Assembly (NCBI RefSeq): GCF_000725805.1
Contig: NZ_JOFT01000017.1
Location: 62,001 to 126,000, forward strand
Length of the DNA: 64,000 nt
Direction: 5' to 3'
From: Streptomyces xanthophaeus
GTDB lineage: Bacteria > Actinomycetota > Actinomycetes > Streptomycetales > Streptomycetaceae
The notes beneath the pieces were generated by a model that did no database searches, was not told where the DNA came from, and worked only from the letters and a program-made list of their open reading frames with translations. The position numbers and the translations under genes are program-made. Positions 47,599 through 55,620 of this stretch are shown here, piece by piece. Numbering within the stretch: position 1 is the first letter of the stretch; every line of letters begins with the position of its first letter.

Positions 47599-48609
47599 TC
47601 AGCGGGCGAGTACGTGGCCGTCGTGGGGGCGGTGGTCGCGGGAGCGGCGCAGGTCGGTGGTGACGTAGGTGCGTTGCAGCCAGCGGTCCGCTCCGTCGTA
47701 ACGGGGCTGGAAGGCGGTGCGGCCGTGAACGGTGACGCGGTTGTCGATGACGACCAGGTCACCCGGCGTCAGGCGCAGGGTGCGGGCGGTCGCCTCGCAG
47801 GCGCGGCCGAATTCGGTCAGCGCCTCGGCGGCCCGCGGGGTGAGCGGGGTGGTGACGAGTTGGGCCATCCGTATGTCGGGATCCTCGGCCGATCCCGACA
47901 GCACCGGCCGGGGCTCGACGCCGGGCCCGGTCGCCGCGGTGCCGGGGCTGAAGGAGGGTGGCGGCGTGGTGATGAACTCCGGTGCGAACAGGGTCCGGCG
48001 GGCGGCCGGGGTGAGGAGCGGCAGGGCTCGGCGGATGCCGGCGACGCGCATGCCCGCGCGCCGGTCGTGGTCGGCGCGCAGGCACAGGAAGACCACGTAG
48101 TCGGGCGGGTGGGGGTGGAAGCCGTTCTCCGTGTGGAAGGACAGCGGCACCGATCCGGCATTGCCGTGGAAGCTCTCCTGCCCGGGTACGGGCACGACGT
48201 CCTGCACGAGGGCACCGGATTTCTCCGCCCGGTAGGCGAGCGGCTCGCCGAGCCCGCAGGCCACCATGGTGAGCACCGCCGCCGGGACGGTGGCCCGGCG
48301 CTGGACCGAGCCGGGTACGGACGGAGTCGCGGGCAGGGCCGCGCGATCGACGGGCAGGCCGCCGATCACCAGGGTGCCGTGCGGGCCGGAATGCCTTCGG
48401 AACCGGCGCACCCCACGGCGCAGCGGTAGCGGGAGGTCCTCCCAGGCGTCCCGGGCCCCAGCCACCCACTCGTGGCTGTCGACCTGATCGTGCCCGCCGG
48501 TGCACAGGGTGCGGGCCAGTCGCCCGCACGCGTCGGCATCGGCCGGGTCGAGTGCCCAGTCAGCGGCGACGGCAGAGCTTCGGGTGGTGCCGGGCGTCGT
48601 CTCGGGCAT
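47599..48609 (-). CDS. Clavaminate-synthase-like Fe(II)/2-oxoglutarate oxygenase, second copy
   Basis: 336 residues. H159-T-E161 (FHTENGFHPHPPDYVVFLCLRAD) and H295 (VHGR) form the iron triad, with R309 as probable 2OG ligand. It is clearly paralogous to the oxygenase at 32804 (shared EKSGALVQDVVPVPG, GNAGS, RVT.HGRTAF.PRYDG.DRWL.RT). Members of the group hydroxylate free amino acids such as arginine or asparagine. CAGGAG precedes the ATG; the unknown gene at 48651 lies 41 bp upstream on the same strand. Confidence 0.9.
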   Translation of the reverse strand: MPETTPGTTRSSAVAADWALDPADADACGRLARTLCTGGHDQVDSHEWVAGARDAWEDLPLPLRRGVRRFRRHSGPHGTLVIGGLPVDRAALPATPSVPGSVQRRATVPAAVLTMVACGLGEPLAYRAEKSGALVQDVVPVPGQESFHGNAGSVPLSFHTENGFHPHPPDYVVFLCLRADHDRRAGMRVAGIRRALPLLTPAARRTLFAPEFITTPPPSFSPGTAATGPGVEPRPVLSGSAEDPDIRMAQLVTTPLTPRAAEALTEFGRACEATARTLRLTPGDLVVIDNRVTVHGRTAFQPRYDGADRWLQRTYVTTDLRRSRDHRPHDGHVLAR

Positions 48610-48650
48610 CGGGGTCTCCTGCCGGAAGTGAGGGCGGCGGACACGCGGAC

Positions 48651-49769
48651 TCACGCGTGGCGCAGGCCGGCCACGGCGTCGGCGATGTAGTGGTCCCCGA
48701 ATCGGATCAGCGGGGCGTACTGGGCCGCGCGGCGATGGCGCATGAGCCGCAGTTCGGCGACGGCGTTCTCGGGGCCTTCGGGTTTCTGAGCGATGGAACG
48801 ACGCAGGTGCACCATCGAGTACGCGAGGGTGACGTGCCGTTCACCGTCCACGATGTCGGCTTCCAGCAGTGCGCCCCGCGCCTCGGCCAGTTGCGGGGCG
48901 CGGGCCGCCAAGTGCTCGTAGGAGTCGGGAACCACGGACAGCAGATCCCTCATCTCCGCCCGGAACAGCTTGTATCCGCGGTGCTGGCGCCCGCTCAGCG
49001 GGGCGTCCACCGACGGAGGCGCCATGGTGTGGCGTATCTCCGCCATGTAGTAGTCGGCCGGGACCGTACTGGCGTGGGTCATGGCCGCCGGGAAGCCCCG
49101 CACGTACACCGTCGCATCTGCCAGCCGCAGCAGGGCGGCGTCGCCGTCGCCGTGCCGCAGATGGCGGGTGGCGTCGGCCACGGCAACCGCGGCGCAGACG
49201 TTGAACAGGACGTGGACCTGGTGCCCGATGAGCCACCGGGCACTCCACACGCCCTCCAACGCCGCCCCCGCAGGCGCTTCGGGGGCGGCGACCGGCGGTA
49301 CGGGGTCAGGGGCGGAGCCCGGCGCCGCGCCGGTGAGGTCGAGCACCGCCTGCCGCATCCCGGCCACCTCCAGCGCCAGGTCGGCACCTGACAGCGGGGC
49401 CTCGCACAGGTCTTCCAGGCCGCGGTGGACGACCAGGACGCCGTGCAGGGCGGCCTGCTGATCCGACAGTTCCTCCTCACGGACCCGGAAGAACGACTGG
49501 CTGGTCGACTCCGGGGGCAGGTCCTCACCGGCCACGGCCGGAGCCAGAGCCGACAGCGCGGCCACCAACTCACCTGCGGTCGCCGCGGCTTGCCGCAGCG
49601 CGACGGTCCTCTCGTCAGGTCTCGCATGGGTCGCCAACCCGGCCAGCACGCCCGCGGTCCGCTTCGCCTCGGCATCGACCCGCGGGCCCAGCAACGGGAC
49701 GGACCGCCCGCCTCGGGGCTCTCGGAAAACAGCGACAGCAGGATGACCGGCGACCGGCGATAAGCCCAT
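48651..49769 (-). CDS. Unknown protein, possibly PrnB/DUF1864-like (IDO/TDO fold)
   Basis: 372 residues, mainly helical. The segment YYMAEIRHTMAPPSVDAPLSGRQHRGYKLFRAEMRDLL carries a pattern (Y..IR.TM.PP....LSG.Q.R) that reminds me of PrnB-like haem dioxygenase relatives, but I cannot confirm the family. It lies 41 bp before the second oxygenase and is probably cotranscribed with it. The start is uncertain; no strong ribosome site is seen at ATG 49769. Confidence 0.65.
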   Translation of the reverse strand: MGLSPVAGHPAVAVFREPRGGRSVPLLGPRVDAEAKRTAGVLAGLATHARPDERTVALRQAAATAGELVAALSALAPAVAGEDLPPESTSQSFFRVREEELSDQQAALHGVLVVHRGLEDLCEAPLSGADLALEVAGMRQAVLDLTGAAPGSAPDPVPPVAAPEAPAGAALEGVWSARWLIGHQVHVLFNVCAAVAVADATRHLRHGDGDAALLRLADATVYVRGFPAAMTHASTVPADYYMAEIRHTMAPPSVDAPLSGRQHRGYKLFRAEMRDLLSVVPDSYEHLAARAPQLAEARGALLEADIVDGERHVTLAYSMVHLRRSIAQKPEGPENAVAELRLMRHRRAAQYAPLIRFGDHYIADAVAGLRHA

Positions 49770-49835
49770 GGTTGAAGTACTTCGCCACGAACGCTGCATG
49801 CGAAACCCGATCTGCAAGACCAGTCCCGTTCGGTG

Positions 49836-50816
49836 TCACCTGTCCAGGTGGGCGAGGAGGAGGTTGGGGTCCTTGGCCGTGACGTAGGCGGCGCTCAGGA
49901 CGTAGACGGTGTCGCCGCGCAGGGCGACGGACGTGGGGTTCTGCAGGCCGTCGGCAGCGGTCAGGACGGTGGAGCGGGTGCCGTCGGGCTGGACGAGGGC
50001 GACCTCGCCGGGACCGTTGAGCGCGGCCAGGATCTGATCGCCCCGGCCGGTGAAGGCGAAGTCGTCGATACCGGTGAGACCGGTGGCCCGGGTCTGGACC
50101 GCGCCGGCCCGCCCGTCCCGGAGGATGGGGATGCGAAGGAGGGTGCCCCGGTCGAGGTTGGTGGCCCACAGTGCCCCGTTGCGGATCTTCAGCCCGTTGG
50201 CGCCGAGGAATCCGGTGGAGGCCAGTTCGGGGGCGGTGGACCAGGTGCGGGGGGTACCGCCGCTCGTGGGCACGCTCGAGATGGTGCCGAGGACGGAGTC
50301 GGTGACGTAGAGGGTGTGGGTGCGCGGATCCAGGGTCAGGCCGTTGGGCAGACCGGCCGCGGGGAGCGCGGCGATGCGCTGCGGTTCGCCGCCCGGGCGC
50401 AGCCGCCACAGGCCGGTCAGGTCGGCGGTACCGGTGGCGTACAGGAAGTACAGGGTGCCGTCGTGCGCGCGGACGATCCCGGTGGTCAGGGCGAAGCCCA
50501 GGACCGGGGTGTGGATGCCGCCGTCGGCGGGTGCGGGCAGGGTGGCGAGGATCCGGGTGGTTCCGCGGGAGTCGATGCGGGCGACCTGGCGGGCGGCGGC
50601 GAAGGTGACGTACGCGCTGCCGTCGGGAGCCAGGGCGATGTTCTCGGGCATCTGGTGCCGGGTCAGGTCGAAGTGCGCGGCGATGCGCGTACAGCTCAAC
50701 GGGGCGGAGGCGGCCGATGCCACGCCGGGGCCGGTTGCGACGGCGGTGGCCGCGGTCAGCACGGCGGCTGACAGGGCGGTCTTGGACCACTTGTTCTTGA
50801 ACACGGGTTCCTTCAC
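49836..50816 (-). CDS. Secreted beta-propeller protein (SMP-30/NHL or ScyD-like)
   Basis: 326 residues with a Sec signal peptide ending near ASAAS. The mature part has six repeats of the type MPENIALAPDGSAYVTF, LPNGLTLDPRTHTLYVTD, IDDFAFTGRGDQILAAL and QNPTSVALRGDTVYVLSAA, characteristic of SMP-30/gluconolactonase-like or ScyD/ScyE propellers. No enzymatic residues were assigned. It may be controlled by the adjacent HTH regulator. Confidence 0.85.
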   Translation of the reverse strand: MKEPVFKNKWSKTALSAAVLTAATAVATGPGVASAASAPLSCTRIAAHFDLTRHQMPENIALAPDGSAYVTFAAARQVARIDSRGTTRILATLPAPADGGIHTPVLGFALTTGIVRAHDGTLYFLYATGTADLTGLWRLRPGGEPQRIAALPAAGLPNGLTLDPRTHTLYVTDSVLGTISSVPTSGGTPRTWSTAPELASTGFLGANGLKIRNGALWATNLDRGTLLRIPILRDGRAGAVQTRATGLTGIDDFAFTGRGDQILAALNGPGEVALVQPDGTRSTVLTAADGLQNPTSVALRGDTVYVLSAAYVTAKDPNLLLAHLDR

Positions 50817-50896
50817 TCACTGGTTGTGGGCATGCGGCAGCGGTACGCCGACGCGCAGGGGTCTGGGGAGGTTTCGGCCGGGACGTCGTGCGCCGG

Positions 50897-51787
50897 TCAG
50901 CCGGCGTCGGCGAGGGCTCCCGGTCGCGCCGGGGCATCCTGGGGGCCGATGTGGGCGAGGAGGGACAGCGCGGTCCGCGCGGGAGAGCCGGCCTCCGTGG
51001 TGGCGACCACGATGTTCTGGCCGGGGCCCTGGCTCAGGGTCTGCTGGGTGACGGTCAGCGGGCCGAGCAGCGGATGCCGCATCTCGTAGGTGGCGACGGT
51101 GCATGCCTTGACGCGGTGGTCGGCCCACATCGAGGCGAAGTCGGCGCTCTTCGAGCTCAGTTCACCGACCAGCGTGTGGAGGGCGGTGTCGTCCGGATAC
51201 CGGCCCGCCACCAGGCGCAGATTCCCCACCACGGCCCGGGCCTTGGCCGGCCAGTCCGCGTACAGGTCACGGGTGTGCGCGTCGAGGAAGACCAGCCGGG
51301 CCATGTTGGGCCGCTGCGCCGGCCGGTCGACGGAGCCCGGGTCCAGGTGTCCGGCGAACAGGGCGTGGCCCAGCCGGTTCCAGGCCAGGACGTCGCTGCG
51401 GCGGCCGGTCACGATCGCGGGAACGTCGGCCAATGCCTCCAGGAGCTGGCCGGTCGCCTCCGTCACCCGTTCCGGGGCGGGCCGCCGGCCTCGGTCAGGG
51501 CGCTGGGCGGACGACCGGGCCAGGTCGTGCAGGTGCAGGCGCTCGGTCTCCTCCAGCCGCATGGCCCGGGCGATGGCGTCCAGCACCTGCGGTGAGGCGT
51601 TCAGGGACTGCCCCTGTTCCAGGCGGGTGTAGTAGGAGGCGCTGACACCGGCCAGCAGCGCCAGTTCCTCGCGCCGAAGGCCCGGCACGCGCCGCCGCTC
51701 CCCGTAGGTGGGCACTCCGATCTCCTCGGGCAGCAGCTGGGAGCGTCGTGTCTGCAGGAATTCCCCGAGCTGCACTTTTCCGTTCAT
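50897..51787 (-). CDS. Helix-turn-helix transcriptional regulator (MmyB-like ligand-binding domain)
   Basis: 296 residues. The N-terminal HTH_31 (LGEFLQTRRSQL, RVPGLRREELALLAGVSASYYTRLEQGQS) is followed by a PAS-like MmyB domain (VPAIVTGRRSDVLAWNRLGHALF). These actinobacterial regulators commonly control nearby oxidoreductases and bind fatty-acid-like ligands. It is 80 bp upstream of the propeller gene on the same strand. Confidence 0.92.
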   Translation of the reverse strand: MNGKVQLGEFLQTRRSQLLPEEIGVPTYGERRRVPGLRREELALLAGVSASYYTRLEQGQSLNASPQVLDAIARAMRLEETERLHLHDLARSSAQRPDRGRRPAPERVTEATGQLLEALADVPAIVTGRRSDVLAWNRLGHALFAGHLDPGSVDRPAQRPNMARLVFLDAHTRDLYADWPAKARAVVGNLRLVAGRYPDDTALHTLVGELSSKSADFASMWADHRVKACTVATYEMRHPLLGPLTVTQQTLSQGPGQNIVVATTEAGSPARTALSLLAHIGPQDAPARPGALADAG

Positions 51788-51855
51788 GGATCCGAGTATG
51801 GGTCGGGCCGAAGCGCACAGCCTGACCCTGGCGGGGGTAGGCACCGGGCCCCGGG

Positions 51856-51945
51856 GCGGGTCCGGGTTCGGGTCCTGGTTCGGGTCCTGGTTCGGCGGCC
51901 GCCCGTCCGGTGGTCATCGGTCATCGGTCATCGGTCATAGGGAGA
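51856..51945. repeat. Two short tandem repeats
   Basis: GGTTCGGGTCCT units are followed by three to four copies of GGTCATC between the HTH gene and the 109-residue hypothetical gene. No function is seen. Confidence 0.6.
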
Positions 51946-52264
51946 TCCTCACCTCCCCGTTGGGAAGGACGCACAGGTACACGGCGTCGAGGACCGTGCC
52001 GATCGGCGGGAAACGGTCCGGGGTGACGTGTTCGCGTCCATCGGTCAGATTGATGAAGTCGATGAACGCGGGCCTCCCCGGCTGCGGGGAGAGCAGTTCC
52101 ACCTCCACCCCGAACCGGTGCCTATGGCCCGTGACCACGCAGCGCACCGGCTGGAGGAACTCCAGCTCGCCGTACGGTTCGGCCGACTCGTCACTCACCA
52201 GCGAAGCTCCCTGCTCGAAAACTGCCGTGCGCGGTACGGAGGCGACCGTTAGGGTCGTCCGCAT
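51935..52264 (-). CDS. Hypothetical protein, beta-rich
   Basis: 109 residues from ATG 52264. The C-terminal part (GVEVELLSPQPGRPAFIDFINLTDGREHVTPDRFPPIGTVLDAVYL) is similar in layout to small Streptomyces proteins I recall as S1-like or OB-fold predictions. It is divergent from the hydrolase gene. Confidence 0.65.
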   Translation of the reverse strand: MRTTLTVASVPRTAVFEQGASLVSDESAEPYGELEFLQPVRCVVTGHRHRFGVEVELLSPQPGRPAFIDFINLTDGREHVTPDRFPPIGTVLDAVYLCVLPNGEVRISL

Positions 52265-52388
52265 GTGTTTCGTCATCCACAACTGGCAGGCCCTGCGCAC
52301 CCGGTCGACGCGCTGACCGTGGTGTCGGCCGTTGCCGACGCCGGGTCCCGCGTCCACCGTTCACCTCAGGATGACGAGGATCTCCATC

Positions 52389-53252
52389 ATGCGCGCAGAT
52401 TCGCGCCCCACTTTCGTATGTGTTCACGGCGGCTCCAGCAATGCCCGGGCCTGGGGCCCGTTGCAGAACGAGCTGGCCCTGCTCGGCTACCGTTCGCACG
52501 CCGTCGACCTGCCCGGTCACGGCGACCTCGCCGATACGCCTGCCGCCTACTACCGGCAGCCCCAGGACCTTGCGGCGCTCGCTGCCGCTCCCTCCGCGCT
52601 GCGCGGTGTCACGCTGAAGGACAACGTGCGCCACGTGGTGGACACCCTGCGGCGGCTCGCGGCGTCCGGGCCGGTCGTCCTGGTCGGCAACAGCCTCGGC
52701 GGTCTGACCGTCAGCGCTGTCGCCAACGCCGCACCGGAGCTGCTGACCCGGGTGGTCTACCTCTCCGCGCTCTGCCTCAGCGACCCGGCGATGCTCACCG
52801 GGGCGTGGGACGGGGCCGACGACAGCCTGCTGGACGCCGCAGTGGCCCGGATCGCCGTGCCGGGCGTACGCGATCCGGGTGTGGTCCGGCTGAACTGGCG
52901 GGCCGCACACGCCGATCCGGAGCTGTTCGGCGCACTGAAGGCCGCTGTCATGGCCGACTCGACCGACCACCAGTTCCGGCTGCTGCTCGACTCCCTGGAC
53001 CCGGACGAGACCTACTCGGCGATGGAGCCGGGTGCACTGGTCCGGGCCGATGCGTGGGGGCGGGTGCCGCACACCTACGTCCGGCTCTCCGCCGACCGGA
53101 GCCTTCCCCTGGCGGTCCAGGACCAGATGATCCGCGCGGCGGACGCGCTGACCCCGCACCACCCCTTCGACGTGCACACCCTCGCGGCCTCGCACATCGG
53201 CTACTTCAGCCGGCCGCAGGTCTTCGCGGAGCTCCTGGCGAGCCTCGTCTGA
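52389..53252 (+). CDS. Alpha/beta hydrolase
   Basis: 287 residues. The oxyanion segment FVCVHGGSSNARAWGPL, nucleophile elbow GNSLGG and C-terminal catalytic His in ASHIGYFSRPQ are typical. It is likely an esterase; the substrate is unknown. ATG 52389 has GAGGAT upstream. Confidence 0.9.
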   Translation: MRADSRPTFVCVHGGSSNARAWGPLQNELALLGYRSHAVDLPGHGDLADTPAAYYRQPQDLAALAAAPSALRGVTLKDNVRHVVDTLRRLAASGPVVLVGNSLGGLTVSAVANAAPELLTRVVYLSALCLSDPAMLTGAWDGADDSLLDAAVARIAVPGVRDPGVVRLNWRAAHADPELFGALKAAVMADSTDHQFRLLLDSLDPDETYSAMEPGALVRADAWGRVPHTYVRLSADRSLPLAVQDQMIRAADALTPHHPFDVHTLAASHIGYFSRPQVFAELLASLV

Positions 53253-53374
53253 GACACCCCCGCGCCCCGGCCGACCGGGGCGCGGGGCACACCCGCGCTC
53301 GCTCCGCCGGCCGCGGTTGTGCCGGCAGCCCTGGCGCGATCACGGCCCGGTCTGTGATACTCGATCTTGATTGT

Positions 53375-53518
53375 CGACGGTGGAACGAGGAAGCCGGTGT
53401 GATTCCGGCACGGTACCGCCACTGTGAAGGGGGAGCGACTCCACACTGCCACGACTCCGTACGGGGGTCGGAAGGCGTGGAGGAGCCAGGATCCCGAGTC
53501 AGGAGACTCACACCGTCG
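53375..53518 (+). promoter_or_regulatory. Cobalamin riboswitch 1
   Basis: The conserved core GGAAGCCGGTGTGATTCC..CAC and the GCCACTGT block are present, followed by the B12 box AGTCAGGAGAC (53497-53507). Helix P1 is formed by CGACGGTG (53375-53382) and CACCGTCG (53511-53518). This matches class I adenosylcobalamin riboswitches, normally repressing genes when B12 is plentiful. The next ORF is 39 codons long and the RiPP-like operon begins 380 bp downstream. Confidence 0.9.
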
Positions 53519-53566
53519 AACCTCAGCAACCGGGGCGGATTTCCCCGAGAGAGGCCGGTGGTACCC

Positions 53567-53686
53567 ATGTGCCAGTACCCGTACGGCGATTGCGCACTGC
53601 GCAGCGGCGACAGATCCACGGCGGTCCGCTCCGCCCGGCCGAGACGCCGCGGCAACCACGCGCCGCACCTGAACGTCTCCGCGTAA
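53567..53686 (+). CDS. Small ORF following cobalamin riboswitch
   Basis: 39 codons, MCQYPYGDCALRSGDRSTAV..., ending TAA. Third positions are strongly GC-biased, as in coding DNA. GTG 53558 in the same frame is an alternative start; the ribosome site (GAGAGAGG) fits neither start perfectly. The CQYPYGDC motif may bind metal. It may be a real small protein or only a leader frame. Confidence 0.5.
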   Translation: MCQYPYGDCALRSGDRSTAVRSARPRRRGNHAPHLNVSA

Positions 53687-53802
53687 CCACTTCTCCCTGA
53701 TAACCGCCCGACGCGTGTGCGACTGCACCCCGGGCTTCTTCGGCGCGCCCTGGAAAAGAATAAATGGAATGACGCGTTTCACCGAACTCCCTTGGGAGGG
53801 GG

Positions 53803-53830
53803 TTGACTTCCGCTTCGCGATCGCTAAATG
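53803..53830 (+). promoter_or_regulatory. Probable promoter of the peptide gene
   Basis: TTGACT (53803-53808) and TAAATG (53825-53830) are 16 bp apart, in an AT-rich spot 70 bp upstream of the 46-codon peptide gene. This would let the peptide operon be transcribed independently of the riboswitch transcript. Confidence 0.5.
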
Positions 53831-53899
53831 ATCGTCGGGCAATACCAACTGTTCACCCAACTCCCGTGTCGGTGACGCGGGAAGAAAAGAGGGAGAGAG

Positions 53900-54040
53900 A
53901 TGGCAAGCACCGAAGGAAAGAAGCTCCAGAAGTCCGACATCGACACGCTGAAGGCGCTGATCGGCAACCTGGAGAACGCCTCGGGCAAGAAGCCGAAGGC
54001 GGCCAAGGGCACCAAGATGTTCCACCACTACACCCGTTGA
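53900..54040 (+). CDS. RiPP-like precursor peptide, 46 residues
   Basis: ATG 53900 follows AGAGGGAGAG. The peptide starts MASTEGKKLQKSDIDTLKAL, has a predicted amphipathic helix (KSDIDTLKALIGNLENASG), a Lys/Ala/Gly linker (KKPKAAKGTK) and ends MFHHYTR. There is no Cys, Ser or Asp-rich core, so it is not a classical lanthipeptide or lasso peptide. A stem-loop follows directly, and six enzyme and transporter genes come after it, which fits a RiPP operon in which the precursor is made in excess. The core residues, perhaps the His-His-Tyr tail, are a guess. Confidence 0.78.
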   Translation: MASTEGKKLQKSDIDTLKALIGNLENASGKKPKAAKGTKMFHHYTR

Positions 54041-54060
54041 TCCTCGTGATCGGGTGATCT

Positions 54061-54094
54061 CTCCGGCCGGAAGCCTTCAGGCTTCCGGCCGGAG
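54061..54094 (+). terminator. Stem-loop attenuator after the peptide gene
   Basis: Perfect 15-bp arms (54061-54075 and 54080-54094) with TTCA loop lie between the peptide stop and the first MBL-fold gene. It probably limits read-through into the enzyme genes. Confidence 0.78.
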
Positions 54095-54139
54095 TCCCGG
54101 CGAAACCGACCGGTGCAGGCAGCGCACAGGAGGCCGACC

Positions 54140-55618
54140 ATGCAGCTTGGATTTCTCGGGCACAACGGATTCGCGGTGGGCGACCAAGGTGCCCCCGTAC
54201 TGATCGATGCAATTCTGCTTCCGAGATACGGCGAGGAATACACGTCCAGTCCGGTGGAGATCTACCCGCCCCGGAAGATCACGCACGACCTGATGCCCAC
54301 GCCGTCGGCAGTCGTCATCAGTCATGAACACTCCGATCACTATCACCTGCCGTCCCTCGACAAGCTGGACCGGTCCGTCCCGGTCGTCGTGGGGCCCCTG
54401 ATGATCGACCGGGCGGTCGAAGCCGTCGAGGCGCTGGGCTTCACCGTCCACCGGCTGGCATTCGGCGAGACCCATCAGTACGGAACAGTCCTGATCACCC
54501 TCTTCCCGCCGGGGGCGGACACCGTCCTGTGGGAGAGCCGGGTGAGCCAGGTGTACGTCAGGGACGCCGAGGACCCGGAGATCGGCGGGATCTACCTCGG
54601 CATCGACGCATTGATCTCCGACGAGTTCGTGGCGCAGGTCGAGGACGGCTCGCTGCCCAGGCCGGCGGCCGTGGCGGTGAGCAACAACGCGCAGATCACG
54701 CCCCCCGGGGTGTTCGGCTCGCTGGACAACCTCGGCTCCACGGACTTGGCCGAGCACCAGGGCAGGCGAGGTGCGTTCGCCGGGCTGGAAATCCTTCAAG
54801 GCATCATCGCCGAAACAATTCGTCAGACAACCGTCTTCCAGGGAAGCCATTTCCTCGTCTGCGGAGGAGGGTTCCTGAAGGACTATGAACAGATGGGGCC
54901 TTTCCCTTTCTCCGAACAGAAGACCCTGGCAGAACTCGCCTCCCGGCTCATGCGCTGGGTGGACGTAGCAGGACCTGAACCGGGAGATCTCGTCGAGGTC
55001 GACCCCGACGGAATCCGCCGTATCGGGGAACTGTCCTGGCTGAAGACCGACCGCCGACGCTTCGCGGAGCTGCAGAACCGACGGGAGACCTTTCTCCGGT
55101 CGGGTGAATCCATCCCGCTGCGCCAGATCATTCCGTCGGGTAGTGCGGAGCAGGAACAAGCAGCCCTCCATGACATCGAGAAGGAGCTGACCTATCTCGC
55201 CCGGGTCATTCTGCTGTCTCCGCTCGGCCAGGACCTGATTCGGTCCGCCCGCTCGGGAACCCACGGCGTCCGGCCTCTGGTCCTCAAGCTTCTCGGGTCC
55301 CATTCCGGGGACACGTCACTGGCATTCGACCTCACCCACGGCGCCTTCGTTCCCGTCGAGGACATCCCGCTGGCCGACGCGCTCCGCACGTATCCGTACG
55401 GCATGGTCGTCCACGCCGGCGACCTCGCGGGCGTACTCCGCGGCAGCCTGCAGATCTGGGACATCGTCGGAATCGCCCTGCATTCCTGGTACGCCAACGA
55501 TGCTTTCGGATCGCCGGTCGCCCTGCTGTTCGACGCACTCGGCGAACAGGCGCGTCCGGACATCAGCTGCCAGGTGTACGACCTGCAACTGGAAACAGTC
55601 GAGAAGGGGATCGAATAG
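54140..55618 (+). CDS. Metallo-beta-lactamase-fold protein 1 of peptide cluster
   Basis: 492 residues, ATG after AGGAGG. The N-terminal MBL domain has H62-x-H64-x-D66-H67 (SHEHSDHYHLPSL), as in UlaG- and CMP-Neu5Ac-hydroxylase-like MBL proteins. A C-terminal domain ends QIWDIVGIALHSWYANDAFGSPVALLFDAL. It is paralogous to the next gene, two bases downstream. In the cluster it is a candidate peptide-modifying or hydrolytic enzyme. Confidence 0.86.
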   Translation: MQLGFLGHNGFAVGDQGAPVLIDAILLPRYGEEYTSSPVEIYPPRKITHDLMPTPSAVVISHEHSDHYHLPSLDKLDRSVPVVVGPLMIDRAVEAVEALGFTVHRLAFGETHQYGTVLITLFPPGADTVLWESRVSQVYVRDAEDPEIGGIYLGIDALISDEFVAQVEDGSLPRPAAVAVSNNAQITPPGVFGSLDNLGSTDLAEHQGRRGAFAGLEILQGIIAETIRQTTVFQGSHFLVCGGGFLKDYEQMGPFPFSEQKTLAELASRLMRWVDVAGPEPGDLVEVDPDGIRRIGELSWLKTDRRRFAELQNRRETFLRSGESIPLRQIIPSGSAEQEQAALHDIEKELTYLARVILLSPLGQDLIRSARSGTHGVRPLVLKLLGSHSGDTSLAFDLTHGAFVPVEDIPLADALRTYPYGMVVHAGDLAGVLRGSLQIWDIVGIALHSWYANDAFGSPVALLFDALGEQARPDISCQVYDLQLETVEKGIE

Positions 55619-55620
55619 AG

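Noticed and set aside
53253..53374. tRNA or small RNA gene in the leader before riboswitch 1
   Set aside because: No cloverleaf or other structure beyond the riboswitch could be folded by eye.
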